The notes: generated by a model not told the origin, from the sequence alone. 12,626 bases of DNA from Bacteroides sp. CAG:530 (GCA_000434735.1 FR881239.1:8676-21301), one strand, 5' to 3'. Counted from the first letter of the stretch, positions 1 to 7,389 are shown. Numbers and translations are program-made.

Positions 1-352
1 TCCTGGCGATGAAGACGGCGGTGGCATGACATCGTTCGTAGTCTTCTCTTCCTTGGGGTTCTATCCCGTCACTCCCGGTTTCCCGGCCTATAACATAGGT
101 AGTCCGCTTTTCACCCGTGCCAAAATCACACTGAGCAACGGCAAGGTATTTGAAATCGAAGCACAAGGAGCATCTGACGAGAACAAATATATCCAATCAG
201 CCACGATGAACGGGAAAGAATGGAACAAACCTTGGTTCAGTCACGATGACTTAAAAGAAGGCGGCAAACTGGTACTCGTCATGGGCAATCATCCGAACAA
301 GGCATGGGGTGTCAATGCAGGCAATGTACCGCCTTCGGCAAACAACAATTAA
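1..352 (+). CDS. GH92 family alpha-mannosidase, C-terminal part (5' end outside window)
   Basis: This is the last ~116 codons of a glycoside hydrolase family 92 enzyme, an exo-acting, calcium-dependent alpha-mannosidase usually exported to the periplasm or surface to trim N-glycans or yeast mannan. The reading frame is open from base 2 and runs upstream out of the window, so the methionine at 26 is internal. The first residues, GDEDGGGMTSFVVFSSLGFYP, match the strongly conserved GH92 block G-(N/D)-(E/D)-D-x-G-x-(M/L)-S-x-(W/F)-x-x-(F/L)-S-x-(M/L)-G-F-Y-P. The acidic loop of that block is thought to carry the family's catalytic base. The following Y-N-I-G-S-P-L-F stretch and the beta-rich end (SNGKVFEIEA, NGKEWNKPWF) are also typical of the C-terminal domain. 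About 110 residues after the acidic loop is normal for the family, so the 3' end looks intact. Linkage specificity cannot be read from this part. Confidence 0.9.
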   Translation, partial: PGDEDGGGMTSFVVFSSLGFYPVTPGFPAYNIGSPLFTRAKITLSNGKVFEIEAQGASDENKYIQSATMNGKEWNKPWFSHDDLKEGGKLVLVMGNHPNKAWGVNAGNVPPSANNN

Positions 353-578
353 TATTGTTTTATCCTCTCATGACACAACAGTTTTTTTGCGATTTTCATG
401 GAAAGTCTGAAGACTTCTGTGTGTCATGAGAGCTTGGGTCGTACCTTTCAGGCATAACTTCCCCTTCCCCCACAAGGAACTTGAGGCAATATGCCGTAAA
501 CACCACAAAGCATAAGGGCTAATCTAAGGAAAACGCTACTTTCGTCGAGTAATATAAATTGTGGGGTGAGGTTCGCTT
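353..578. other. Convergent intergenic spacer between GH92 gene and peptidase fusion
   Basis: This spacer separates two genes that converge. Apart from the inverted repeat at 365-432 I see no convincing reading frame, promoter box or RNA gene. The right half (about 450-578) is featureless to the eye and could contain the 3' untranslated end of the minus-strand peptidase transcript. Confidence 0.5.
365..432. repeat. Perfect 13-bp inverted repeat with inner hairpin, possible terminator or processing element
   Basis: The arms CTCTCATGACACA (365-377) and TGTGTCATGAGAG (420-432) are perfect reverse complements separated by 42 bases. The spacer holds a smaller hairpin, AAGTCTGAAGACTT (403-416). 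The element lies 12 bases after the GH92 stop and before the convergent peptidase gene. No T-run follows the 3' arm on the plus strand, although a run of seven T (382-388) lies inside the spacer. It could stabilise the 3' end of the GH92 transcript or stop transcription in both directions; the sequence does not decide. Confidence 0.55.
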
Positions 579-2336
579 TTATAGTGCCTGATTATTTCTC
601 ATTACACGTAAGAAGTTTTCTCCCCAAATCAGCCTGATATCCTTTTCGCTGTAGCGTTCTTGCAGCAAACGGCGGGTCAGATTGATTAGTTCGGACGAGT
701 CATAGCATCCTTTCACGCCTCCGTCACCGTCGAAATCGGTTCCGATGCCTACATGCTCTATACCCATAACGTTTACCATGTGGTGTAGGTGCTCTATGAT
801 ATCTACTATGCTTGCGCCGCCCTCTTTCCGTAAGAAGCAATCGTAAATACATACTTGTACCACTCCACCTTTTCGGGCTATAGCCTTCAGCTGTTCGTCG
901 TATAGATTGCGAGGATGATCGCAAAGGGCGCGACTGGAAGAATGGGAGCATACCACCGGCTTCTGACTGATATCGAGGGTATCGTAGAAAGTCTGCACTC
1001 CGGCATGAGATAAGTCTACCATCATTCCCACTCGGTTCATCTCTCGTATAACCTGTTCACCGAAGGGGCTTACTCCTAAGTTTTCATCATTATATCTTGC
1101 CGAACCGCATATATCATTATTGCCGTTGTGGCAAAGAGTCATATACACCACACCTCTTTTGCGGAAGCGTTCTACGTTGCTGATGTCTTTTCCTATGGCG
1201 TATCCGTTCTCTATGCCTAGCATGATAGCTTTCTTACCTTCTCTTTTCAGGCGATATAGGTCGTCTGGGGTATAGGCTATATCTACGGCGGTGCAGTTCA
1301 TGGCTACCATCTTTTCAATTTCGTTGAGTAGTCGGTCGGCCTTGGCGGTAGCGGCAAGCAATGCCTCGTCAGTACGTTCCTTTTGTTCCAGATAAGCCAC
1401 CATGATTGTTGCGTCCTGATGTCCTTCGTTCATTTTATGCAGGTCTACTCTGATGCGTGGGTCGCGCGACGCGAAATTGATGTTTTGGTCGAAGAACATA
1501 GGAGTATCGCAATGCGTGTCGAGCGTAAGTACTCTTTTGTGAAGAGCTTTAGCGTCACGGAATGAAGCGGCTTCGTTCAGCAGCCAGTTGAAAAGCGGCA
1601 TCATACACTCGTCGTTATTTAGGATGAAGCATTCGGGATGCCACTGCACGCCTATCATCGACTTGTACTCCGTACTTTCTATGGCTTCTGCCACACCATC
1701 GGTAGCTCGTGCCGATATGCGGAAACCAGGAGCGGCATCTTTTACCGCCTGATGATGGAACGAGTTTACCATCAACTTATCTGTACGCATTATTTTGCTC
1801 AGTAGAGTATCCTCGTCTATAGTTACCGAATGTGATGCGTACGCTCTATCCAAGTCTTGACTGTGCTTGATGCACTGCCCTTCGCATTGTTTATAAATGT
1901 CTTGATAAATTGTGCCTCCCAGTGCAGCGGTCATAACCTGCATACCTCGGCATATTCCCATCATAGGTATTTGTCTGTTGGCTGCTAAGCGTACCAACAT
2001 CAGTTCCTGATGGTCGCGGTGTGGGTTGATGCTGTGTAGTTCTTTTATCGGTTCCTCTTGCAGATAAAGTGGGTTTATGTCTCCTCCGCCTGATAGCAAC
2101 AAACCGTCTACCTTGTCGAGTAGGTTTGCCAAAACGTCATCTTCATCGCATGGGGGGATAACGAACGGAATGCCGCCCGCTTTCAAAATGGAAGTATAAT
2201 ACCCCGGTGCCAGCGACATATTCCCGTTGTCGAAATTTCCGGTTATGCCTATTATCGGCTTATCTTTATGATTGGGAAAGTGCGAGTGGAACGACTCGTA
2301 TTCCGCATTGATGTCAAATGTTTGAAATGTTTTCAT
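579..2336 (-). CDS. Fusion protein: class-I GATase-like gamma-glutamyl hydrolase (peptidase C26) + M19 zinc dipeptidase
   Basis: The 585-residue protein has two complete enzyme domains. Residues ~27-255 are a C26/PuuD-like gamma-glutamyl hydrolase: the nucleophile elbow GICRGMQ places the catalytic cysteine at 129, and QWHPE supplies His233 and Glu235; LLLSGGGDINP (79-89) is also typical. Residues ~268-585 are an M19 (renal dipeptidase) metallo-domain with all expected zinc ligands: HCD at 275-277, bridging Glu376 in GIENG, His444 in DLSHAG, His465 in SHSSS and Asp534 in GTDFDG. No signal peptide is visible, so it should be cytoplasmic. By family knowledge, the first domain would cut a gamma-glutamyl bond and the second a dipeptide, often with a D- or glycine C-terminal residue. 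A substrate such as a glutathione-like or cell-wall peptide is inference. It is transcribed away from ptb, which starts 121 bp to the right. Confidence 0.9.
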   Translation of the reverse strand: MKTFQTFDINAEYESFHSHFPNHKDKPIIGITGNFDNGNMSLAPGYYTSILKAGGIPFVIPPCDEDDVLANLLDKVDGLLLSGGGDINPLYLQEEPIKELHSINPHRDHQELMLVRLAANRQIPMMGICRGMQVMTAALGGTIYQDIYKQCEGQCIKHSQDLDRAYASHSVTIDEDTLLSKIMRTDKLMVNSFHHQAVKDAAPGFRISARATDGVAEAIESTEYKSMIGVQWHPECFILNNDECMMPLFNWLLNEAASFRDAKALHKRVLTLDTHCDTPMFFDQNINFASRDPRIRVDLHKMNEGHQDATIMVAYLEQKERTDEALLAATAKADRLLNEIEKMVAMNCTAVDIAYTPDDLYRLKREGKKAIMLGIENGYAIGKDISNVERFRKRGVVYMTLCHNGNNDICGSARYNDENLGVSPFGEQVIREMNRVGMMVDLSHAGVQTFYDTLDISQKPVVCSHSSSRALCDHPRNLYDEQLKAIARKGGVVQVCIYDCFLRKEGGASIVDIIEHLHHMVNVMGIEHVGIGTDFDGDGGVKGCYDSSELINLTRRLLQERYSEKDIRLIWGENFLRVMRNNQAL

Positions 2337-2362
2337 AAGTTAATGTTTAACAGAAACAGAAG

Positions 2363-2370
2363 CAAATATA
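2363..2370 (-). promoter_or_regulatory. Bacteroidetes-type -7 box for the peptidase fusion
   Basis: Read on the minus strand this is TATATTTG, a perfect match to the Bacteroides -7 consensus TAnnTTTG. It lies about 26 bases upstream of the start codon at 2336, giving a plausible short leader. No clear -33 TTTG is found at the usual spacing, so the call rests on the -7 box and its position. Confidence 0.45.
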
Positions 2371-2457
2371 TAGATAAAATCAGATTTATTTTTCATATTT
2401 GTTGGAAAGAAAAGCAGTATTACGTTATAAATTGCTCTTCACGTCAAATCTGATAAT

Positions 2458-3384
2458 ATGGAACCGATTAAAACACTCACGCAGTTAGTTAATATCTTGC
2501 GTTCGCGTGGCATCCGCAGGAGAGTAGCAGTGGTTTGTCCTAACGACCCTCATACGGAGTATGTAATATTTCGTAGCTTACGCGAAGAAATAGCCGAGTT
2601 TTTATTAGTTACGGATGTTGATCATATAGAAAATGCCCAGCGTCTTCATTCCGCTTCCCCCGATTTTGTCCGTATCTATCAAGCTCCCTCGCCCGATGAG
2701 GCTGCGGCTTTGGCTGTACAGCTGGTGCGTACCGGTGAGGCGGATATCTTGATGAAAGGTCTTATCAATACCGACAATTTGCTTCGTGCCGTTCTTAAAA
2801 AGGAGAAAGGCTTGCTTCCTCCCGGTGGCATATTGAGTCATGTGTCTATAGCGCAGATACCGTTATATCATAAACTGTTGTTCTTTTCTGATGCAGCGGT
2901 TATTCCGTATCCTTTTTTAGAGCAGTTCCGTGCTATGATTAAGGCTAATGTTGATATATGCCGTAAGTTGGGCCATGAGCAACCTCGTGTAGCCTTGATT
3001 CATTGTTCAGAGAAGGTCAGCGAGAAATTCCCTTGTACCGTCAGCTATGTGCAACTAAAAGATGAGGCTGCTTGCGGCAGATTCGGTTCGGCATTCGTTG
3101 ACGGTCCGATGGATGCGAAAACAGCATGCGATGCTCACAGCGGAGAGATAAAAGGAATAAGTTCGCCGGTAGTTGGTAACGCCGATATCATGATATTCCC
3201 CGACATAGAAGCAGGTAACACCTTCTATAAGACATTATCGCTTTTTGGCGATGCAAACATGGCATGTATGCTTACGGGAACCACGGCTCCTGTGGTAGTA
3301 CCTTCGAGAGCCGACTCCGGCAATTCTAAGTTTTACAGTCTGGCTTTAGCGTGTCTGGCCAGCGAAACCGAAAAAAACGTATGA
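2458..3384 (+). CDS. ptb: Phosphate butyryltransferase (phosphate acyltransferase)
   Basis: Ptb converts butyryl-CoA (or branched acyl-CoA such as isobutyryl- or isovaleryl-CoA) and phosphate to the acyl-phosphate and CoA, in the cytoplasm. The 308-residue length is normal for the Ptb branch of the phosphate acetyl/butyryltransferase family. Recognisable blocks are ILMKGLINTDNLLRAVL (97-113), the PPGGILSHVS segment (121-130), VDGPMDAKTACD (214-225), GNADIMIFPDIEAGNTFYK (240-258) and a VVVPSRADS segment near the end (279-287), all characteristic of this family. The start at 2458 gives the usual N-terminal helix; there is no recognisable Shine-Dalgarno sequence, as is common in this phylum. The stop overlaps the buk start in ATGA (3381-3384), so the two are almost certainly cotranscribed and translationally coupled. 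Actual acyl-chain preference cannot be read from sequence. A phosphate acetyltransferase role is less likely because buk is its partner. Confidence 0.9.
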   Translation: MEPIKTLTQLVNILRSRGIRRRVAVVCPNDPHTEYVIFRSLREEIAEFLLVTDVDHIENAQRLHSASPDFVRIYQAPSPDEAAALAVQLVRTGEADILMKGLINTDNLLRAVLKKEKGLLPPGGILSHVSIAQIPLYHKLLFFSDAAVIPYPFLEQFRAMIKANVDICRKLGHEQPRVALIHCSEKVSEKFPCTVSYVQLKDEAACGRFGSAFVDGPMDAKTACDAHSGEIKGISSPVVGNADIMIFPDIEAGNTFYKTLSLFGDANMACMLTGTTAPVVVPSRADSGNSKFYSLALACLASETEKNV

Positions 3385-4445
3385 AGATATTAGTCATAAA
3401 TCCAGGGTCTACGTCGACTAAGTTGGCGGTGTATAATGATTTGGAACCAGCATGGCGTGAGAGTCTGTTTCATTCGGCGGAAGAACTTTCCGTTTTTCAT
3501 CATGTAAACGAGCAGTATGCCTTTAGGCGAGACCATATTATGGAGGCTCTTCGTGTGGCGAATATCCCGATGGAGTTCGATGCCATCATTGCGCGCGGTG
3601 GTCTGCTTAAGCCTACTTCGGGTGGTGTGTACCGTATAGACGAGCATATTAAGCACGACTTATGGAATGCGGATATGGAGCATGTGTCTAACCTTGCCGC
3701 TATCATTGCCGACGAACTTGCCGCAAGCATAGGATGTCCGGCATTCATAGCCGATCCGGTTGTAACTGATGAGTTGCGCGATGTGGCACGTCTTACCGGA
3801 ATTCCCGAAATAGAACGTATCTCCATATTCCATGCGTTGAACAGTAGGGCAGTATCGCGTAAATATGCTGCACGCGAAGGACGCATGTATGAAGATATGA
3901 ACTTGATAGTGGCGCATCTTGGTGGAGGAATCTCCGTCAGTGCTCACCAAAGAGGAAAGGTGGTAGATGTAAATAACGCGTTGAACGGAGAAGGTCCGTT
4001 CAGTCCGGAACGTGCTGGCACTATTCCCGCCAAGCAGTTGGTGGACTTATGTTTCAGCGGCAAGTATACCTATCGTGAAGTGCGTAAGTTACTGAACGGA
4101 CGTGGAGGTTTGGTGGCTCATCTTGGTACTACTGATGTAGCTACCATAGCACGCTGGGCAAATGCCGGAGCCGAAAAGCATAAGTTGGTACTTGAGTCGA
4201 TGATTTATACCATAGCCAAGCAGATAGGAGCCATGCACATAGCTTTGCACGGGCAGACCGATGCTATCATCCTTACCGGAGGCATCGCTTATAACGCTAC
4301 ATGTGTATCATGGTTGCGCGAATGGATAGAAGGGTTGGCCCCGATAGTAGTCATACCCGGAGAAGATGAAATGGGAGCGCTCGCCATGAATGCACTTGGA
4401 GTGCTGCGCGGCGAATTACCTCTGCAGAAATATACAGCTCAGTAG
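3381..4445 (+). CDS. buk: Butyrate kinase
   Basis: Buk transfers phosphate from butyryl-phosphate (or a branched acyl-phosphate) to ADP, making ATP and the free acid. The 354-residue protein is an acetokinase/butyrate kinase of the ASKHA fold: phosphate-1 motif NPGSTSTK (7-14), ARGG (71-74), DPVVTDE (125-131), phosphate-2 motif HLGGGISV (179-186) and adenosine motif LTGGIAYN (298-305). An in-frame ATG lies 30 bases upstream at 3351, but the start at 3381 is chosen because MKILVINPGST is the normal family N-terminus and because it overlaps the ptb stop codon (ATGA). The upstream ten residues would be basic and unrelated to the family. The gene ends six bases from the oppositely oriented dGTPase gene. 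None of the upstream butyryl-CoA-forming genes (thl, hbd, crt, bcd) is in view, so the acyl-CoA source lies elsewhere. Confidence 0.92.
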   Translation: MKILVINPGSTSTKLAVYNDLEPAWRESLFHSAEELSVFHHVNEQYAFRRDHIMEALRVANIPMEFDAIIARGGLLKPTSGGVYRIDEHIKHDLWNADMEHVSNLAAIIADELAASIGCPAFIADPVVTDELRDVARLTGIPEIERISIFHALNSRAVSRKYAAREGRMYEDMNLIVAHLGGGISVSAHQRGKVVDVNNALNGEGPFSPERAGTIPAKQLVDLCFSGKYTYREVRKLLNGRGGLVAHLGTTDVATIARWANAGAEKHKLVLESMIYTIAKQIGAMHIALHGQTDAIILTGGIAYNATCVSWLREWIEGLAPIVVIPGEDEMGALAMNALGVLRGELPLQKYTAQ

Positions 4446-4451
4446 CGGTGG

Positions 4452-5786
4452 TTACACAGCAGGAAGACTGTTGCCGTTTATCTTTCGGTAAAGGTCTATC
4501 GCATATACGTCGGTCATGCCCGAAACATAATCTAATACGGCCTGAACTTTGCCATACAGTGTTGGTGCGTTAACGTCGTATTGTTTCGGCATTCGGCCGA
4601 TGAGCAGTTGCGAGTATGCTTTTTCCGGCATGCGTACAGCATCAATCAGCAAATCCATCAGTGTAGTGATTACCTGAAAACCCGCCAACTCGATGTCGAG
4701 CACGTCTTTTGCGCAATAGATTTTAGCGAAAGCGGTTTTCGAACAATGTTTATAAGCCTGTTGGAGCGGTTCGTCGATTTGCTTGATAAGGGTGCTATTG
4801 AATGTGCCCGACAGAATCTCTTCTTCATGATTGACGAAAGTCTGCACGCAGGCTTTTATCAGCACGCCTATGGCAGATGAACGCAGATAAGCTATCTGTT
4901 CGTTCACGTCTTCTACTTTAGAGCAGATATCGAGTATACGCTGTTTGCGTTCTTCCTTGAAGAACTCCATATAGAGCGATTTGGTTTCTTCTATGGTCAG
5001 AATTTTTAGCTTGAAAGCGTCTTCTATGTCCATCATCTGATAGCATATATCGTCGGCGGCTTCTACCAGATATACCAACGGATGCCGTGCATAACGTATC
5101 GGCTCGCCTTCTGCGCTGAGGCGTTTTATACCTAACTCGGTAGCTATTCTCTTGAAATCTTTTTCCTCGCTCAAGAAGAAACCGAACTTCTGTTTGTTGC
5201 CTGCCAGCTGTGAAGAGAACGGATATTTCACTACCGAAGCGAGTGTAGAATAAGTCATGACGAATCCTCCCGGACGACGACCGTGGAATTGATGGGTAAG
5301 CAGACGGAATGCGTTGGCGTTTCCCTCAAAATGAATCAGGTCTTCCCATTCTTCGGGCGAAAGAAACGCTTTTAGTTCTAGACCTTTTCCTTCGGAGAAA
5401 TACGTGCCGATGGCCTTTTCGCCTGAGTGCCCGAACGGAGGGTTGCCTAAGTCGTGGGCAAGGCAAGCCGCAGAAACGATAGAGCCTATTTCCATAAGAT
5501 GCGAGTCGGATAACTCCGGATGCTTCTGCAAGAGTCGTGTAGCAACGTCATTCCCTAAAGAACGGCCTACGCATGAAACTTCGAGGCTATGAGTCAAACG
5601 GTTGTGTACAAATATACTTCCTGGCAGCGGGAATACCTGTGTCTTGTTCTGCAAACGGCGGAACGGGGCCGAAAAGATAAGACGGTCGTAATCGCGCTGA
5701 AACTCAGTACGGTCTTCTTTGCGCTCTTCGTGCAGAAACTCCAACCCGAAGCGTTTGTTTGATATCAGTTGCTTCCAGTTCATCAT
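4452..5786 (-). CDS. dgt: Deoxyguanosinetriphosphate triphosphohydrolase (dGTPase, HD superfamily)
   Basis: The enzyme hydrolyses dGTP (and in many relatives other dNTPs) to the deoxynucleoside and triphosphate, helping set dNTP pools. The 444-residue protein has the HD metal site in order: His66 in RLTHSLEV, the His-Asp pair 111-112 in LAHDLGNPPFGH, the second-shell His120, and an Asp in EAADDICYQ (242-250). The N-terminal RDYDRLIFSAPFRRLQNKTQV block (31-51) and HFEGNANAFRLL (152-163) are also typical of dGTPases rather than other HD hydrolases. An MM start gives two possible ATG codons (5786 or 5783). It runs tail to tail with buk, six bases apart, and shares a 116-bp divergent region with the DUF4250 gene. 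Substrate range and allosteric control by other dNTPs are not visible. Confidence 0.93.
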   Translation of the reverse strand: MMNWKQLISNKRFGLEFLHEERKEDRTEFQRDYDRLIFSAPFRRLQNKTQVFPLPGSIFVHNRLTHSLEVSCVGRSLGNDVATRLLQKHPELSDSHLMEIGSIVSAACLAHDLGNPPFGHSGEKAIGTYFSEGKGLELKAFLSPEEWEDLIHFEGNANAFRLLTHQFHGRRPGGFVMTYSTLASVVKYPFSSQLAGNKQKFGFFLSEEKDFKRIATELGIKRLSAEGEPIRYARHPLVYLVEAADDICYQMMDIEDAFKLKILTIEETKSLYMEFFKEERKQRILDICSKVEDVNEQIAYLRSSAIGVLIKACVQTFVNHEEEILSGTFNSTLIKQIDEPLQQAYKHCSKTAFAKIYCAKDVLDIELAGFQVITTLMDLLIDAVRMPEKAYSQLLIGRMPKQYDVNAPTLYGKVQAVLDYVSGMTDVYAIDLYRKINGNSLPAV

Positions 5787-5816
5787 GACTTTTTTAGATA
5801 TATAAAAATATACAAT

Positions 5817-5857
5817 AAAGATAAAATAGCTACTATGCTTGTTACTACTTTATCTTT
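5817..5857. repeat. 9-bp inverted repeat in dgt / DUF4250 divergent region
   Basis: AAAGATAAA (5817-5825) and TTTATCTTT (5849-5857) are perfect reverse complements with a 23-base gap. They sit between the dGTPase start and the promoter-like box of the DUF4250 gene. On the minus strand the left arm overlaps TATCTTTA (5816-5823), one mismatch from TAnnTTTG and 30 bases from the dgt start. Regulator binding is possible, but the low-complexity AT context makes chance plausible. Confidence 0.3.
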
Positions 5858-5865
5858 TTAGCTTG

Positions 5866-5873
5866 TAACTTTG
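5866..5873 (+). promoter_or_regulatory. Bacteroidetes-type -7 box for DUF4250 gene
   Basis: TAACTTTG matches the TAnnTTTG -7 consensus exactly and is followed by CA, as is usual. It lies 29 bases before the ATG at 5903. A TTG occurs at 5839-5841, slightly farther away than an ideal -33 element. It supports an independent transcript for the small gene. Confidence 0.5.
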
Positions 5874-5902
5874 CACCCCGAAACTAAACAGATAATACGA
5901 TT

Positions 5903-6079
5903 ATGGAATTACCTAAAGATCCGATGATGCTTTTTAGCATTATCAATATGAAATTACGTGACTTTTATCCTTCGCTCGATGCACTGTGTGACGACCTCCA
6001 TGTAGATAAGAACGAAATCGTTAGCCGTTTGAAAGAGGCCGGATTCGAATACAACGAGCAGCAGAACAAGTTCTGGTAA
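5903..6079 (+). CDS. DUF4250 family small protein (58 aa)
   Basis: A 58-codon frame starting ATGGAATTACCT and ending in TGG TAA encodes MELPKDPMML...NKFW. I recognise it as a DUF4250 protein, a short family found in Bacteroidetes and Firmicutes with no known function. The P-x-D-P-M-x-L-x-S-x-x-N-x-K-L-R-D start and the G-F-x-Y-N-x-x-x-N-x-F end are the family's conserved ends. The central part (about 24-46: LDALCDDLHVDKNEIVSRL) reads like a helix-turn-helix pair, followed by a short wing-like Y-N-E-Q-Q-N-K-F-W, so a small nucleic-acid-binding protein is possible; that is inference. It has its own promoter-like box, stands alone, and its stop codon abuts the stop codon of the opposite envC-like gene with no gap. 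Confidence 0.85.
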   Translation: MELPKDPMMLFSIINMKLRDFYPSLDALCDDLHVDKNEIVSRLKEAGFEYNEQQNKFW

Positions 6080-7387
6080 TTATCTTTGCAGCCATATCTC
6101 CGGATTCAGCTTGGCGGTTTCTTTTCGCAGCTGGAAGTGGAGTATGGTGTTGCCTTCCTTATCGGTATGCACTTGACCTATGACATCGCGGGTATTAACC
6201 TTGCTGCCTTTGCGCACAAGTACCGATTGCAGATTGCAATATACCGATATGTAACTGCCATGACGTATCAATACATTCGATAGTCCGTTGTATTGGAAAA
6301 TGGCAGAAACCTCTCCGTTGAATATGGCTCGTGCTTGTGCACCCTGCTTTCCGCGGATGTCCACACCCTTATTGTCGAGGCGTACATTACGTAGTCCGTC
6401 TACTTGGTATTGTCCGTAGTGGCCTACTATCATATACGCTCCGGTAATCGGGATAGGGAGTTTCCCTTTATTCTGTTCGAATACGCCCGACAATCGGCGG
6501 TCTTCTGAACCGACTTTAAATTCTCCCATCTTAGAGTTTGGAATATTTTGACCTTTTGCCGGTGTCTTTGAATTTGTTCCCTCTTTTTTGTTACGGCCGT
6601 TTTCAGCGGTAGCTTTACGGCGTGCTTCTTCTTCCGCCCTTTTGCGTGCCTTTTCTATTTCGATGGCAATCAATTTATCGATTTGCGCATTCAGTTTGTC
6701 GGCAGAGCGACGTTTTTGGTTTATCTCACCCTGTATGGTTCGTTGCTTTTTCTGTAATGAAGCCAACAGTCCTTTTCGCTCTTTCTCTTGCGCTTCAAGT
6801 TTAACTTTTTCTGCTTGTCCGGCCTCTAGCAACTTGCGCTTCGCTTCGCGCGATGCGACGAGCACCTTCTGCTTGTCTCTTACCTGACGCTGTTTTCGCT
6901 CTACTTCCAATCCCTGCATACGCTGATAGTCGGCATATTGGCGTACATATCTCATTCGTCGGTACATCTGGTTCAGATTATCGGCAGAGAAGATAAACAT
7001 CAGTTTTTCTTGTATGCTGCGGTTATGATATAGGTATTTAACCGACTGTTCATAATTATCTTTCTTGTCGGCCAATTCCTTTTTCAGCGTGTTAAGTTCC
7101 ACCTGCAGGCGGTCTACTTCGCGCTGTATCACATTGACATCATTCTCTATGGTGGCGATATATTTTTTTCGCTCGTCTATCTGTCCCGAAAGCAGAGTCA
7201 GATTGCTCAGTTGACTTTTTACGTCTTTCTTGGTAGATTGCAGCAATGACTCCGATTGCGAAATCTGTTTCTGCAATTCAGCGTGCTGCTTTTCCAGCTC
7301 ACGTATCTTACGTGTGCTTTGTGCCATAGACGGCATGCAGAACAATCCTAATATTCCGATGACAAATAGTAAGCGATTCATATACAT
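6080..7387 (-). CDS. EnvC-like murein hydrolase activator (coiled coil + degenerate LytM/M23 domain)
   Basis: The protein starts with a signal peptide (hydrophobic to about residue 20, cleavage likely after SMAQ or nearby), then a long Lys/Glu/Gln-rich coiled coil (~27-260), a low-complexity linker (~260-300) and a C-terminal LytM domain (~312-435). This is the EnvC/PcsB layout, so it should act in the periplasm during cell division. The LytM domain lacks most of the zinc ligands of active M23 peptidases: the HxxxD histidine is Asn339 (NKGVD), the first histidine of HxH is Ile415 (ILHF) and the middle histidine is Asn385 (YCNL). It therefore probably activates an amidase rather than cutting peptidoglycan itself. 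A second ATG at 7381 (MNRLLF) gives a more usual signal peptide and may be the true start. It is the last gene of the dut operon, two bases after the DUF4292 stop. Confidence 0.88.
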   Translation of the reverse strand: MYMNRLLFVIGILGLFCMPSMAQSTRKIRELEKQHAELQKQISQSESLLQSTKKDVKSQLSNLTLLSGQIDERKKYIATIENDVNVIQREVDRLQVELNTLKKELADKKDNYEQSVKYLYHNRSIQEKLMFIFSADNLNQMYRRMRYVRQYADYQRMQGLEVERKQRQVRDKQKVLVASREAKRKLLEAGQAEKVKLEAQEKERKGLLASLQKKQRTIQGEINQKRRSADKLNAQIDKLIAIEIEKARKRAEEEARRKATAENGRNKKEGTNSKTPAKGQNIPNSKMGEFKVGSEDRRLSGVFEQNKGKLPIPITGAYMIVGHYGQYQVDGLRNVRLDNKGVDIRGKQGAQARAIFNGEVSAIFQYNGLSNVLIRHGSYISVYCNLQSVLVRKGSKVNTRDVIGQVHTDKEGNTILHFQLRKETAKLNPEIWLQR

Positions 7388-7389
7388 AT

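Noticed and set aside
365..432. Invertible (phase-variable) promoter
   Set aside because: Bacteroides invertible promoters usually span longer segments; only 42 bases lie between the arms, no -7 box is found inside, and the flanking genes converge.
3351..3380. Upstream ATG as the butyrate kinase start
   Set aside because: It adds ten basic residues not typical of the family and lies within ptb; the ATG at 3381 gives the standard MKILVINPGS N-terminus and an ATGA overlap.
3390..3950. Minus-strand reading frames inside buk
   Set aside because: They are out-of-frame shadows with no family resemblance, lying over a well-conserved kinase gene.
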